A DNA stretch of 5,957 bases from an uncultured Oscillospiraceae bacterium (GTDB lineage: Bacteria > Bacillota > Clostridia > Oscillospirales > Oscillospiraceae): the NCBI GenBank assembly GCA_910587785.1, contig CAJUOA010000149.1, forward strand, positions 1 through 5,957, in the 5' to 3' direction. Below, in pieces: positions 1 to 5,771 of this stretch (within the stretch, counting starts at the first letter, position 1; each line of letters begins with the position of its first letter). Below the pieces are notes generated by a model. It was given only the letters and a program-made list of their open reading frames with translations. It was not told the origin of the DNA and did not search any database. Made by a program: the position numbers and the translations under genes.

Positions 1-66
1 TATTTCATGCCCCTATTTTACCACTGCACCTTATTTTCGCAAGATGTCTAATGAAAGGATAAGCAG

Positions 67-112
67 CAGCCCATCTACCAGCAGATACGCTGACAGATGG
101 GCTGTTATTTTA
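67..112 (+). terminator. Stem-loop with T-rich tail, likely (bidirectional) terminator
   Basis: Bases 67-76 (CAGCCCATCT) pair perfectly with 95-104 (AGATGGGCTG). Inside the loop, 79-82 (CAGC) also pairs with 89-92 (GCTG), which extends the hairpin. On the plus strand the stem is followed directly by the T-rich run TTATTTTAT, as in an intrinsic terminator. The gene fragment that ends at 135 on the minus strand runs toward this hairpin, so it may act for that gene too, although the tract after the stem on the minus strand is less T-rich. The remaining bases 1-60 show no gene I can support. Confidence 0.65.
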
Positions 113-134
113 TAGAAACATGATTAAATGCAGA

Positions 135-271
135 TTACCTTTTAGCTGTCACCACAGGTGTTGTTTCTGTAACAGTGTCGCCACCAAATGAATTACTTGC
201 CTTGAAGTGGACTTTAGCATAATATTTATACCCAACGGTGCCACTATACGAGATATCTTTTGCATGAATCC
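135..271 (-). pseudogene. C-terminal fragment of a small, probably secreted protein, cut by IS66
   Basis: On the minus strand a frame of 44 intact codons ends at TAA (137-135). It includes the stretch SGTVGYKYYAKVHFKASNSF and ends TTPVVTAKR. Alternating hydrophobic and polar residues, many Thr, Ser and Val, and several aromatics suggest beta-strand-rich C-terminal sequence of the kind seen in small exported proteins of Clostridia. I cannot name the family. Upstream, the frame enters the IS66 left end at 271/272 and hits a TGA at 281-279, so the N-terminus and promoter are missing. The codons are more AT-rich than those of the neighbouring elements, consistent with resident DNA that was hit by the insertion. 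The fragment cannot be expressed from its own start as it stands. Confidence 0.6.
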
Positions 272-291
272 GTAAGCGTCAAACTTCCCCA
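272..291 (+). repeat. IS66 left terminal inverted repeat
   Basis: GTAAGCGTCAAACTTCCCCA starts exactly where the minus-strand host frame loses sense, and it has the GTAA tip typical of IS66 family ends. The matching right repeat is not in the window, so the inner boundary of the repeat cannot be fixed and the 20-base length given is nominal. Confidence 0.65.
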
Positions 292-295
292 CGCC

Positions 296-329
296 TTGCC
301 AGAACTGAGAGGAAATGAGAAAATACAAT
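296..329 (+). promoter_or_regulatory. Candidate tnpA promoter
   Basis: TTGCCA at 296-301 matches the -35 consensus at five of six bases. At the ideal 17-base spacing lies GAAAAT (319-324), four of six for a -10 box. A better -10, TACAAT (324-329), sits 22 bases away, which is too far for a good promoter with this -35. A weak promoter just inside the left end is normal for IS elements. This is a visual match only. Confidence 0.35.
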
Positions 330-377
330 AGAGTCTGGTGTAGTGCCGTGTACTCTCAGGTAGTATCCAGCACTACA
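305..377 (+). promoter_or_regulatory. Structured IS66 leader with two crossing stems
   Basis: TGTAGTGC (339-346) pairs perfectly with GCACTACA (370-377), and an inner stem is possible between TACT (351-354) and AGTA (362-365). Independently, CTGAGAG (305-311) is the exact complement of CTCTCAG (353-359). The two long stems cross each other, so they could form a pseudoknot; the inner stem shares bases 353-354 with the 305-311 partner, so those two exclude each other. The region lies between the left end and the tnpA start. A role in limiting transposase expression is inference. Confidence 0.4.
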
Positions 378-415
378 TGTAATCGGAGTATTTTCTTTTT
401 TTGGGGGGGTAAAAT

Positions 416-742
416 ATGGAGCGAGGGCTTCAAAAAGCAAACCATTATAACCAACTGGCAGAATGGGTGCAGCGAGTGGAGGCCTGCCGAAAAAGCGGAC
501 AGAAGGTCAGCGAGTGGTGCTCAGAACAGGGCATCCCGGTGTCGACCTACTACAGCTGGCAGCGAAAAGTGTTTCAGGCGGCAGCAACAGAGCCAGAGGT
601 GTGTTTCACAGAAATTTCAGCCAGACCGGCAGGCAGAGGAACAGCGGCAAGCATAGAAATCGGAGAGCTGCGGATCGAGATACATGCAGGAGCAGACGCG
701 GAAACAGTCCGGGCCATCATCCAGGTGCTGAAAGAATGCTGA
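416..742 (+). CDS. tnpA: IS66 family accessory protein TnpA (HTH)
   Basis: This 108-residue protein is the first ORF of the IS66 operon. In IS66-family elements TnpA is needed together with TnpB and TnpC for transposition and is thought to bind DNA. Residues about 22-50 form the helix-turn-helix region with the family signature: KVSEWCSEQGIPVSTYYSWQ, in which the WC...GI....YY.W pattern is typical. The C-terminal third carries the usual short ELRIEI beta segment followed by a helix containing VRAIIQVL. The start at 416 is supported by a G7 run (403-409) six bases upstream acting as the ribosome binding site. The gene overlaps tnpB by 7 bases, which indicates translational coupling. Length is normal for the family and the gene looks intact. 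Confidence 0.9.
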   Translation: MERGLQKANHYNQLAEWVQRVEACRKSGQKVSEWCSEQGIPVSTYYSWQRKVFQAAATEPEVCFTEISARPAGRGTAASIEIGELRIEIHAGADAETVRAIIQVLKEC

Positions 743-1092
743 CAGATTTTAAGGGAGCGGATCATGTGTACATAGCCTGCGGATACACGGATCTGCGTCG
801 GGGAATAGACGGACTGGCCAGCCTGGTACAGCAGCAGTTTGAGCTGGACCCATTCAGTAATACGCTGTTTCTGTTCTGCGGCAGAAGGCGGGACCGGATT
901 AAGGGACTGTACTGGGAGGAAAACGGCTTTATTCTGCTGTACAAACGGTTGGAGAGCGGCAGCTTCCAGTGGCCGAGGAATGGCGCGGAGGCACGGGAGT
1001 TAAGTGCGCAACAGTACCGGTGGCTGATGGAGGGACTGAGCGTGGAGCAGCCAAAGGCACACCGGCCTGTGGAAGGACTCAGCATGAAATAA
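736..1092 (+). CDS. tnpB: IS66 family accessory protein TnpB
   Basis: This 118-residue protein is IS66 Orf2. Family signatures are unmistakable: YIACGYTDLRRGIDGLA near the N-terminus, then LFLFCGRRRDRIKGLYWEEN and GFILLYKRLESGSFQWP. The frame is open farther upstream, but the ATG at 736 is the sensible start: it overlaps the tnpA stop (ATGCTGA), begins the conserved sequence (MLTDFKGADHVYIACG), and gives the usual family length. No strong Shine-Dalgarno precedes it, so translation is probably coupled to tnpA. TnpB is required for transposition in IS66 elements, but its biochemical role is not settled. This IS66 protein is unrelated to the RNA-guided nuclease TnpB of IS200/IS605 elements. The gene looks intact. 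Confidence 0.92.
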   Translation: MLTDFKGADHVYIACGYTDLRRGIDGLASLVQQQFELDPFSNTLFLFCGRRRDRIKGLYWEENGFILLYKRLESGSFQWPRNGAEARELSAQQYRWLMEGLSVEQPKAHRPVEGLSMK

Positions 1093-1136
1093 GTGGGAAG
1101 AAACTGTCGAAAAAGCTGTACTTTTCTGGCGCAATA

Positions 1137-1151
1137 TGGTATAATCGAACC
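1137..1151 (+). promoter_or_regulatory. Extended -10 promoter abutting tnpC start
   Basis: TGGTATAAT (1137-1145) is a perfect extended -10 (TGnTATAAT). The ATG of tnpC begins at 1152, seven bases after the last T, which is where transcription would be expected to start. The -35 region (about 1117-1122, TGTACT) is poor, as is tolerated with an extended -10. No Shine-Dalgarno lies in the 20 bases before the ATG. The box suggests a separate, possibly leaderless tnpC transcript. Confidence 0.45.
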
Positions 1152-2597
1152 ATGAAAAATGAGAAGAAACAGCTGACAAACGCTGAGGAAATGGTGACCA
1201 TTTCCCGTGCAGAATATGAGGAATTTCAAGGGCAGAAAGAGCGGATTTCTGCCCTTGAACAGCAGGTGGCACTGCTGACAGAAGCGATCCGTCTGAGCCG
1301 GCAAAAGCGGTTTGGCGCGTCCTCGGAACGGACTTCGGAGGATGCCATGGAGCAGCTGAGCCTGCTGTTTAACGAGGCGGAGGTCTATGCAGACCAGACC
1401 GCAAAAGAGGATGACAGCAGTGTGGCCGTTGCCGCCCACAAGCGGCACAAGAAACATGAATACACGCTGGACGAACTGCCTGAAAACGTACCGGTGGAGG
1501 TGGTGGAACACCGTCTTCCGGAGGAGGAATTGGTCTGCCCGGAGTGCGGGAGTACCATGACCGAAATTGGCAAGGAAGTACGTCGGCGTCTGAAACTGGT
1601 CCCGGCCAAAGCAGTGGTTGTGGAGGACTGGTACTACACCTATGCCTGCCGGAAGTGCGAGAAGGAAAATACGGAGACGACCATGGTGAAGGCGCCGAGA
1701 GGGCCGAACTTCATCCCCGGCAGCTTTGCCACGCCAGAGGCTGCGGCACATCTCATGGTGCAGAAGTTTGTCATGGGCTCTCCCTTGTACCGGCTGGAAC
1801 AGGAGCTGAAACGTCAGGGCATTCCTCTGTCACGGCAAACCATGTCCAACTGGCTGCTGTGGTCTGCGGAGCATCTGCTGGCCCCGGTCTATGATCTGCT
1901 GCACAAAGAACTGCTGAAACGGGACGTCCTCCACGCGGATGAGACCACATTGCAGGTACTCCATGAACCGGGTAAAACAGCCCAAAGCAACAGCTATATG
2001 TGGCTGTACCGCACCGGCGGGGATACTGACCGGCCCATTGTGCTGTTTGACTACCAGCCGGGACGGGGCGCCTGCTATCCGAAAGCATTTCTGAAAAACT
2101 TCAGGGGGTATCTCCACACGGACGGCTACTCCGGATACCACAGCCTTCCAGATGAGATCACTGTGGTTGGCTGTTGGGCTCATGCCAGGAGGAAATTTGA
2201 CGAGGCTATGAAGTCTCTGCCAAAAGGAAAGGCTAAGAACAGCTCTGCTGCCCAGGGGCTGGCTTACTGCAATCTCTTATTCAAAATTGAGGAAGGACTG
2301 ACAGGCCTTCCTCCAAAAGAACGCTATGACCAGCGGCTGGAACAGGCAAAACCTGTTTTGGACGCTCTGTTGGCGTGGGCAAATACCAGAACTGCCGCCC
2401 CGAAATCCTCTTTGGGTAAGGCGCTGTCCTACCTCAAAGAGCAGTGGCCCTATTTGCTTAATTATTTGAAAGACGGCAGGCTGGAGCTGAGCAACAATCG
2501 AGCTGAGCGCAGTATTAAGCCCTTTGTCATTGACAGAAAGAATTTCCTTGGGGACGGGGCGATCAGCCCATTTTTTATAAAGCTCCGTAAGACGTAG
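1152..2597 (+). CDS. tnpC: IS66 family transposase TnpC, C-terminally truncated and fused to antisense IS256
   Basis: The DDE transposase of IS66. The open frame is 481 residues: 1-466 are IS66 and the last 15 (starting GDGAISPFF) come from the antisense strand of the adjoining IS256 fragment. Domains in order: N-terminal coiled coil with leucine-zipper character (about 20-75), IS66 zinc-finger with CPEC (C129, C132) and CRKC (C166, C169), then the catalytic core. Likely catalytic residues are D263 (in LHADETT), D324 (in LHTDGYSGY) and E452 (in LSNNRAERSIKPF), so the triad is complete. About 50 C-terminal residues normal for the family are lost after DRKNFL. I chose ATG 1152 because upstream sequence overlaps tnpB and is not IS66 TnpC-like; the frame itself is open back to 969. 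The protein is probably inactive or impaired, and the element has no right end to act on. Confidence 0.88.
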   Translation: MKNEKKQLTNAEEMVTISRAEYEEFQGQKERISALEQQVALLTEAIRLSRQKRFGASSERTSEDAMEQLSLLFNEAEVYADQTAKEDDSSVAVAAHKRHKKHEYTLDELPENVPVEVVEHRLPEEELVCPECGSTMTEIGKEVRRRLKLVPAKAVVVEDWYYTYACRKCEKENTETTMVKAPRGPNFIPGSFATPEAAAHLMVQKFVMGSPLYRLEQELKRQGIPLSRQTMSNWLLWSAEHLLAPVYDLLHKELLKRDVLHADETTLQVLHEPGKTAQSNSYMWLYRTGGDTDRPIVLFDYQPGRGACYPKAFLKNFRGYLHTDGYSGYHSLPDEITVVGCWAHARRKFDEAMKSLPKGKAKNSSAAQGLAYCNLLFKIEEGLTGLPPKERYDQRLEQAKPVLDALLAWANTRTAAPKSSLGKALSYLKEQWPYLLNYLKDGRLELSNNRAERSIKPFVIDRKNFLGDGAISPFFIKLRKT

Positions 2598-3596
2598 AAA
2601 GAGCGCCTTCAATACTGCATCTTCGCTGGGGAAAGCGCCCTTCCTGGTCACTTTCCGAAAACTGGAATTCAGAGCTTCAATCGCATTTGTGGTGTACATG
2701 ATCTTCCGGACAGCGCTGCCATAATGAAACAGCTGCTCCACATGTGCCCAGTTTCTGACCCACACGCTAATCGCTCCAGGATATTGGCTCCAAGCCTGCT
2801 TGAAGCGCTCAAATTCAGCCTCAGCCGCTTTTAGGCTTGGAGCGCCATAGACTCGCTTGAGTTGGGCGGTACAGGCCTTGTAGTCCTTTGAGGGAATATA
2901 CTTTAGCGAGTTTCGGATCAGATGAACGATGCAGCGCTGGACCACGACATCCTTGAAGATGGATTTGGCGCCCTCTTCCAGGCCGGATACGCCGTCCATG
3001 CTGATAAAAAGGACATCCTCTACACCACGGCTCTTGATCTCGTCAAATATCTGCATCCAGTAGTGTTTTCCCTCCGAATCCCCGATCCAGATACCCAGCA
3101 CGTCCTTGATTCCATCTACATCATAGCCCAGGATAACGTAGACCGCACAGCCCTTTGTCTCCAGGTCCTTGCGGATATTGACATAAAGGCAGTCTACGAA
3201 GAGGAAGGTATAGAATTTCTTCAGAGGACGATTCTGCCATTCTCGGGCCGTCTCTATCACACGGTCTGTGATTGCGGAGATCGTTTCGTGAGATATCTCA
3301 AATCCATATATCTCCTCAATGGTACCGGCAATATCCCGCTGGCTCATTCCTTTGGCGTACATGCTCAGAACCTTATCCTCGATCCCACTGACATCCTTGG
3401 CACGTTTGGGGATTAGATGCGGCTCGAAACTGCCATCCCGATCCCGAGGTGTATGAATTTCTATCTCACCCATGCTGGATTTTACTGTCTTTTCCGTATA
3501 TCCGTTTCGCCGGTTGGTTGTGCTCTTAGCTCCCCGGTCATTCGTCTCATACCCCAGGTGTCGATCCATTTCCCCCTGCATCATAGCCTCGAACAT
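2277..3596 (-). pseudogene. IS256 family (Mutator-like) transposase, truncated at both ends
   Basis: A minus-strand frame encodes a clear IS256-family DDE transposase. Recognisable residues run from MFEAMMQGEMDRHLGYE to KKWADRPVP (1-349, counting from ATG 3596). Marks of the family are TNRRNGYTEKTV, EIHTPRDRDGSFEP, SMYAKGMSQRDI, and the catalytic residues D135 (FLFVDCLYV), D201 (FISMDGVSG) and E307 (TTNAIEALNSSFRKVT), with QRCIVHLIRNSLKY between the second and third. Family members usually have about 50 more N-terminal residues and a C-terminal segment after PVPNW; both are absent. Past residue 349 the frame runs about 90 residues through the antisense of IS66 tnpC, which is meaningless sequence. 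Upstream of 3596 the frame is open to 3665, but that part is out-of-frame Cna-B gene. No native start is retained, so this is a remnant. Confidence 0.9.
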
Positions 3597-3602
3597 CGGC
3601 CC
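2550..3602 (-). mobile_element. IS256-family element fragment, both termini missing
   Basis: Only an internal piece of about 1.05 kb is present; full IS256-type elements are near 1.3 kb. The left boundary is at 2549/2550, where IS66 tnpC codons stop. The right boundary is at about 3600-3604, inside the shared string CAGGGCC, where Cna-B coding ends. No terminal inverted repeats and no 8-9 base target duplication are seen, so it did not arrive here by simple insertion. Confidence 0.8.
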
Positions 3603-4471
3603 TGGAAATACACCACCCCGCAGGCCCCAGCGCCCAGGACGGAAACGCCCATCAGCGCCGCCCACAGCGTGGGGTTACTATTGTCCCCGGTCTTGGGGGT
3701 GTCCCGCAACTCATTGTGCATCTCCACTGTGGTGACGGAGTTGTTCAGCACACCGGCGGTCTTATCGGCGGGCAGCACATAGGCGGCGGATTTCTTATTC
3801 AGCACCTCGGACACCCGGTACTCCCCGATGCGCAGTCCCTCAATGACGATCTCTCCCGCCTCATTGGTGGTAAACACCTGCTCATAGCCGTTCGGCCCGG
3901 TGAAACGGAAGGAGAAGCCCTCCACATTCTTGTCGGAGGAAGTCTTGACGATCTTCAAGCTGCCCACCTGGGCTGTGTTCGCAAAGCCTACTCCGGCCTT
4001 GTTTTCTACCGTGACCAGACTGCCATGCTCGGTAATCTCAAAATAATAGGCGTTCTCGTCCAGGCAGAAGCCCTCCGGCGCGGTGCGCTCCTTCACGAAA
4101 TGCCCGCCATATTCCACGCCGCTCATCTCGTACACACCAACGCTGGTTTCGGTGAGCGTACCCACCAGCTTGTCCTCGGCGTCCAGCTCCTTGTTGCCGT
4201 TGGTGTCCTGGTACACGTCAAATTCCGCGCCGGACAGTTTGCTATCCGGGTAGTCCTCATCCACTTTGGTGAGCTGGACGGTACTGATTTCCACGGGGTA
4301 GGACACTTCGGACAGCAGGAAGCCGATGGGACTGGCAATCTCGCGCACCAGCCAATTTCCATGGGGCACACGGTCAAACTGGAAGCTGCCATCTTCCCCG
4401 GAAATGGCGGTCATGAGGGCGTTGTCGGCGGTAAACTCGCTTTCATCCGCACGGAACAGCCCCAGCAGCGC
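3581..4471 (-). pseudogene. C-terminal half of Cna-B (SpaA-like) sortase-anchored surface protein, after premature stop
   Basis: This is the same frame as the upstream half (4472-5374), continuing after an in-frame TGA. It holds the rest of one Cna-B domain (to about 4283), a second starting TVQLTKVDEDYPDSKLSGAE, and a third starting GSLKIVKTSSDKNVEGFSFR. It then has the wall-sorting signal TPKTG followed by a hydrophobic segment (TLWAALMGVSVLGAGACGVV). Cna-B domains are beta-sandwich stalks of pilins and adhesins, often with Lys-Asn/Asp isopeptide bonds; candidate E residues sit in VKERTAPEGF and YRVSEV. The loop DTNGNKELDAED resembles a calcium-binding EF-hand loop. The last seven residues (QGRCSRL) and the stop come from the IS256 fragment and replace the normal basic tail. 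The first ATG after the TGA (4414) has no ribosome binding site, so expression of this half alone is doubtful. Confidence 0.8.
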
Positions 4472-5374
4472 TCAATCCAGCGGCGTACCGTCATCATCCT
4501 TTTTCAGCCCATGGACGCTGCCGTAAATCAGGCGGTTGCCGATGGCCGCGCCGCCGTTGGCCTTGATCTCCACTAGCGCCGTGTCCTGACCGGCGTACTC
4601 AAACACCACGGGATATTTCTCATCGGACAGGATATAGTGGCTGTCGGTGGCCCGCTCTTTCAGATAGAAGCTGCCCATGGGGAGGTCGGTGGCGGCGGTG
4701 CCCTGGCCGTTCTCATCCACGGAGATGATCTCGATAAGCCCATCGGCGGGAATCATGGAGCCGTCTGCGGCGGTCAGATTCTCGGCGGCGTACAGGCCAA
4801 AGGTGACGGCGGTGATCTCGCCGTTCATGCCGATGCCGAACAGCTCATTTTGCTCCATAGCCTTTTCCAGCGTGACAGACACCTTCTGCCGCTGGTTGGT
4901 GATGCTGGCGGCGGTTTCAGTTACCTCCACCTCCTGTCCCGCGTAGGTCAGCTCCACCGAATGGGCCTCTTTGCTTACCACCATGCCAGAGGGGGCGGTC
5001 ACTTCCCGGATTTCAAATTTGCCCAGGTAAAGGGACTTGCTCTCGGCGGTGCCAGCCGCCCCGGTGGTCAGGGTGTCCACCACCTCGCCAGCGGAATAGC
5101 GTAGGGTGCCGTCCGGGGTGCAGACGTCCTCGGCGGCGGTAATCTGGAACACAGCGCCGGGAAGCCCCTGGGCCGTGTAGACAGGCTGGTAGACGCCCCC
5201 GTTTTCGGTCACGGTGGAGAACACCTCGCCGGTTTTGCTGACCTTGATAGCGTCCGCTCCGGCGGCAATGCAGCAGCGCCCGCTCAGGCTGTCCCACCAG
5301 GCGCACTTGTCCTCACAACACAGCACAGAGACATCGTCCGTGTCCAGCGGGCAGACCTTCCGGTCCTTATCCAT
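4472..5374 (-). pseudogene. Cys-rich small-protein start fused to N-terminal half of Cna-B surface protein
   Basis: This 300-residue frame ends at a TGA (4474-4472). Residues 1-38 (starting MDKDRKVCPLDTDDVSVLCC) look like a separate small Cys-rich protein: C8, C19, C20, C24, C34 and C35, with the KCAWWD...RCCI pattern common in small phage and ICE proteins and possibly metal-binding. From about residue 41 (DAIKVSKTGEVF) it is Cna-B: domain one to about 160 (FEIREVTAPSG), domain two about 164-285 (FYLKERATDSHYILS), and the start of a third (YGSVHGLKKDDDGTPLD) where the stop falls. The expected next residue is Gly (LDGALLGLF in relatives), so GGA became TGA. There is no signal peptide, so even a read-through product could not reach the surface. 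The start is ATG 5374, with AGGAGG nine bases upstream and an 8-base overlap with the gene before it. Confidence 0.75.
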
Positions 5375-5771
5375 CGGTCCTGCCCTCCTTCTTGTGGGGG
5401 TTCCGTGCGTCATAGGCCGCTTTGGCCTTCTTGCACCGCTCCTCAAAGTCCGGGGCCTGCTCAGCCGCCCACCGCGCCGCCATTTCATCGGGGCTGTAGG
5501 CCCCCGGATACCCGGGGAGGGGCTGGGCCTTGCGGGCCGCTGCCTGCTCCCACAGTGCAGCGTCTGAGGACCGGCGCTCCCGCTTCTTCTCCTGCCGCTC
5601 CAGCAGGGAGAGGATCGTCCCCAGCTTCACAAAAAGCCGGATCTGCTGGGCCTCCTTGCGCTTCTGGGCCTCCACCCGGTCGCTGCCCTCAGTGGCAGGG
5701 ACCACGCACGGACCCTCCTTCATGCTCCCCACAACATCCGTGGTGAAGAGCGTAAAGCTTCCTTTGTTCAT
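5367..5771 (-). CDS. Hypothetical protein with charged helical centre
   Basis: A 134-residue protein of unknown function; I do not recognise a family. Residues 1-28 are weakly hydrophobic and contain one Cys. Residues about 31-68 are rich in Lys, Arg, Glu and Gln around a hydrophobic patch (IRLFVKLGTILSLLERQ) and should form an amphipathic helix or short coiled coil. The C-terminal part has a Pro-Gly turn (PLPGYPGAYSPDE) and a second charged helix. No signal peptide or membrane segment is apparent. ATG 5771 is supported by AAAGGGG five bases upstream. It overlaps the 42-codon gene before it by ATGA and the Cys-rich frame after it by 8 bases, so it is the middle gene of a coupled operon, plausibly part of an ICE. 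The GC-rich codon use matches the Cna-B gene. Confidence 0.65.
   Translation of the reverse strand: MNKGSFTLFTTDVVGSMKEGPCVVPATEGSDRVEAQKRKEAQQIRLFVKLGTILSLLERQEKKRERRSSDAALWEQAAARKAQPLPGYPGAYSPDEMAARWAAEQAPDFEERCKKAKAAYDARNPHKKEGRTDG

Larger units (their letters stand above)
272..2549 (+). mobile_element. IS66-family insertion sequence, right end missing
   Basis: The left end begins with GTAAGCGTCAAACTTCCCCA; IS66-family termini characteristically start with GTAA. It is followed by the canonical tnpA-tnpB-tnpC order. The element stops at about 2549 inside tnpC, where the sequence switches to IS256-family DNA, so the 3' end of tnpC and the right terminal repeat are absent. The 8 bases left of the end (264-271, ATGAATCC) would be the target copy, but its partner cannot be found in the window. 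Without a right end the element cannot transpose by itself. The family call rests on three separate IS66 proteins in order. Confidence 0.9.

Noticed and set aside
1..60. Short plus-strand frames at the left edge
   Set aside because: All three stop within about 115 bases, and none has a recognisable C-terminus or ribosome binding site context. There is no basis for calling a gene.
463..735. Upstream extension of the tnpB frame
   Set aside because: It is a shadow of tnpA. Family similarity starts at the ATG at 736, which overlaps the tnpA stop.
736..1092. RNA-guided nuclease TnpB with an associated guide RNA
   Set aside because: The name is shared, but this is the 118-residue IS66 Orf2 protein. 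It has no RuvC or zinc-finger nuclease region, and no guide RNA-like element is at the end.
969..1151. Longer TnpC start at 969
   Set aside because: The extra 61 residues overlap tnpB coding sequence and do not resemble the TnpC N-terminus. The coiled-coil region starts after ATG 1152.
762..1751. Long open frame on the minus strand (329 codons)
   Set aside because: It lies antisense to tnpB and tnpC, which have clear family signatures. Its product has no recognisable motif and an odd Cys/His/Phe-rich composition typical of a shadow frame.
4472..4474. TGA read as glycine (UGA recoding as in Gracilibacteria/SR1 bacteria)
   Set aside because: Striking because Gly is the expected residue, but TGA ends tnpA and the 42-residue gene in normal positions, the protein families are of Clostridia type, and no other in-frame TGA appears in conserved sequence. 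A point mutation or sequence error is simpler.
3716..4576. Open frame on the plus strand (286 codons), plus similar ones at 4637-5104 and 2922-3416
   Set aside because: These are antisense to the Cna-B gene or the IS256 transposase. The products are rich in Gly, His and Val with no domain pattern, as expected from GC-rich antisense sequence.
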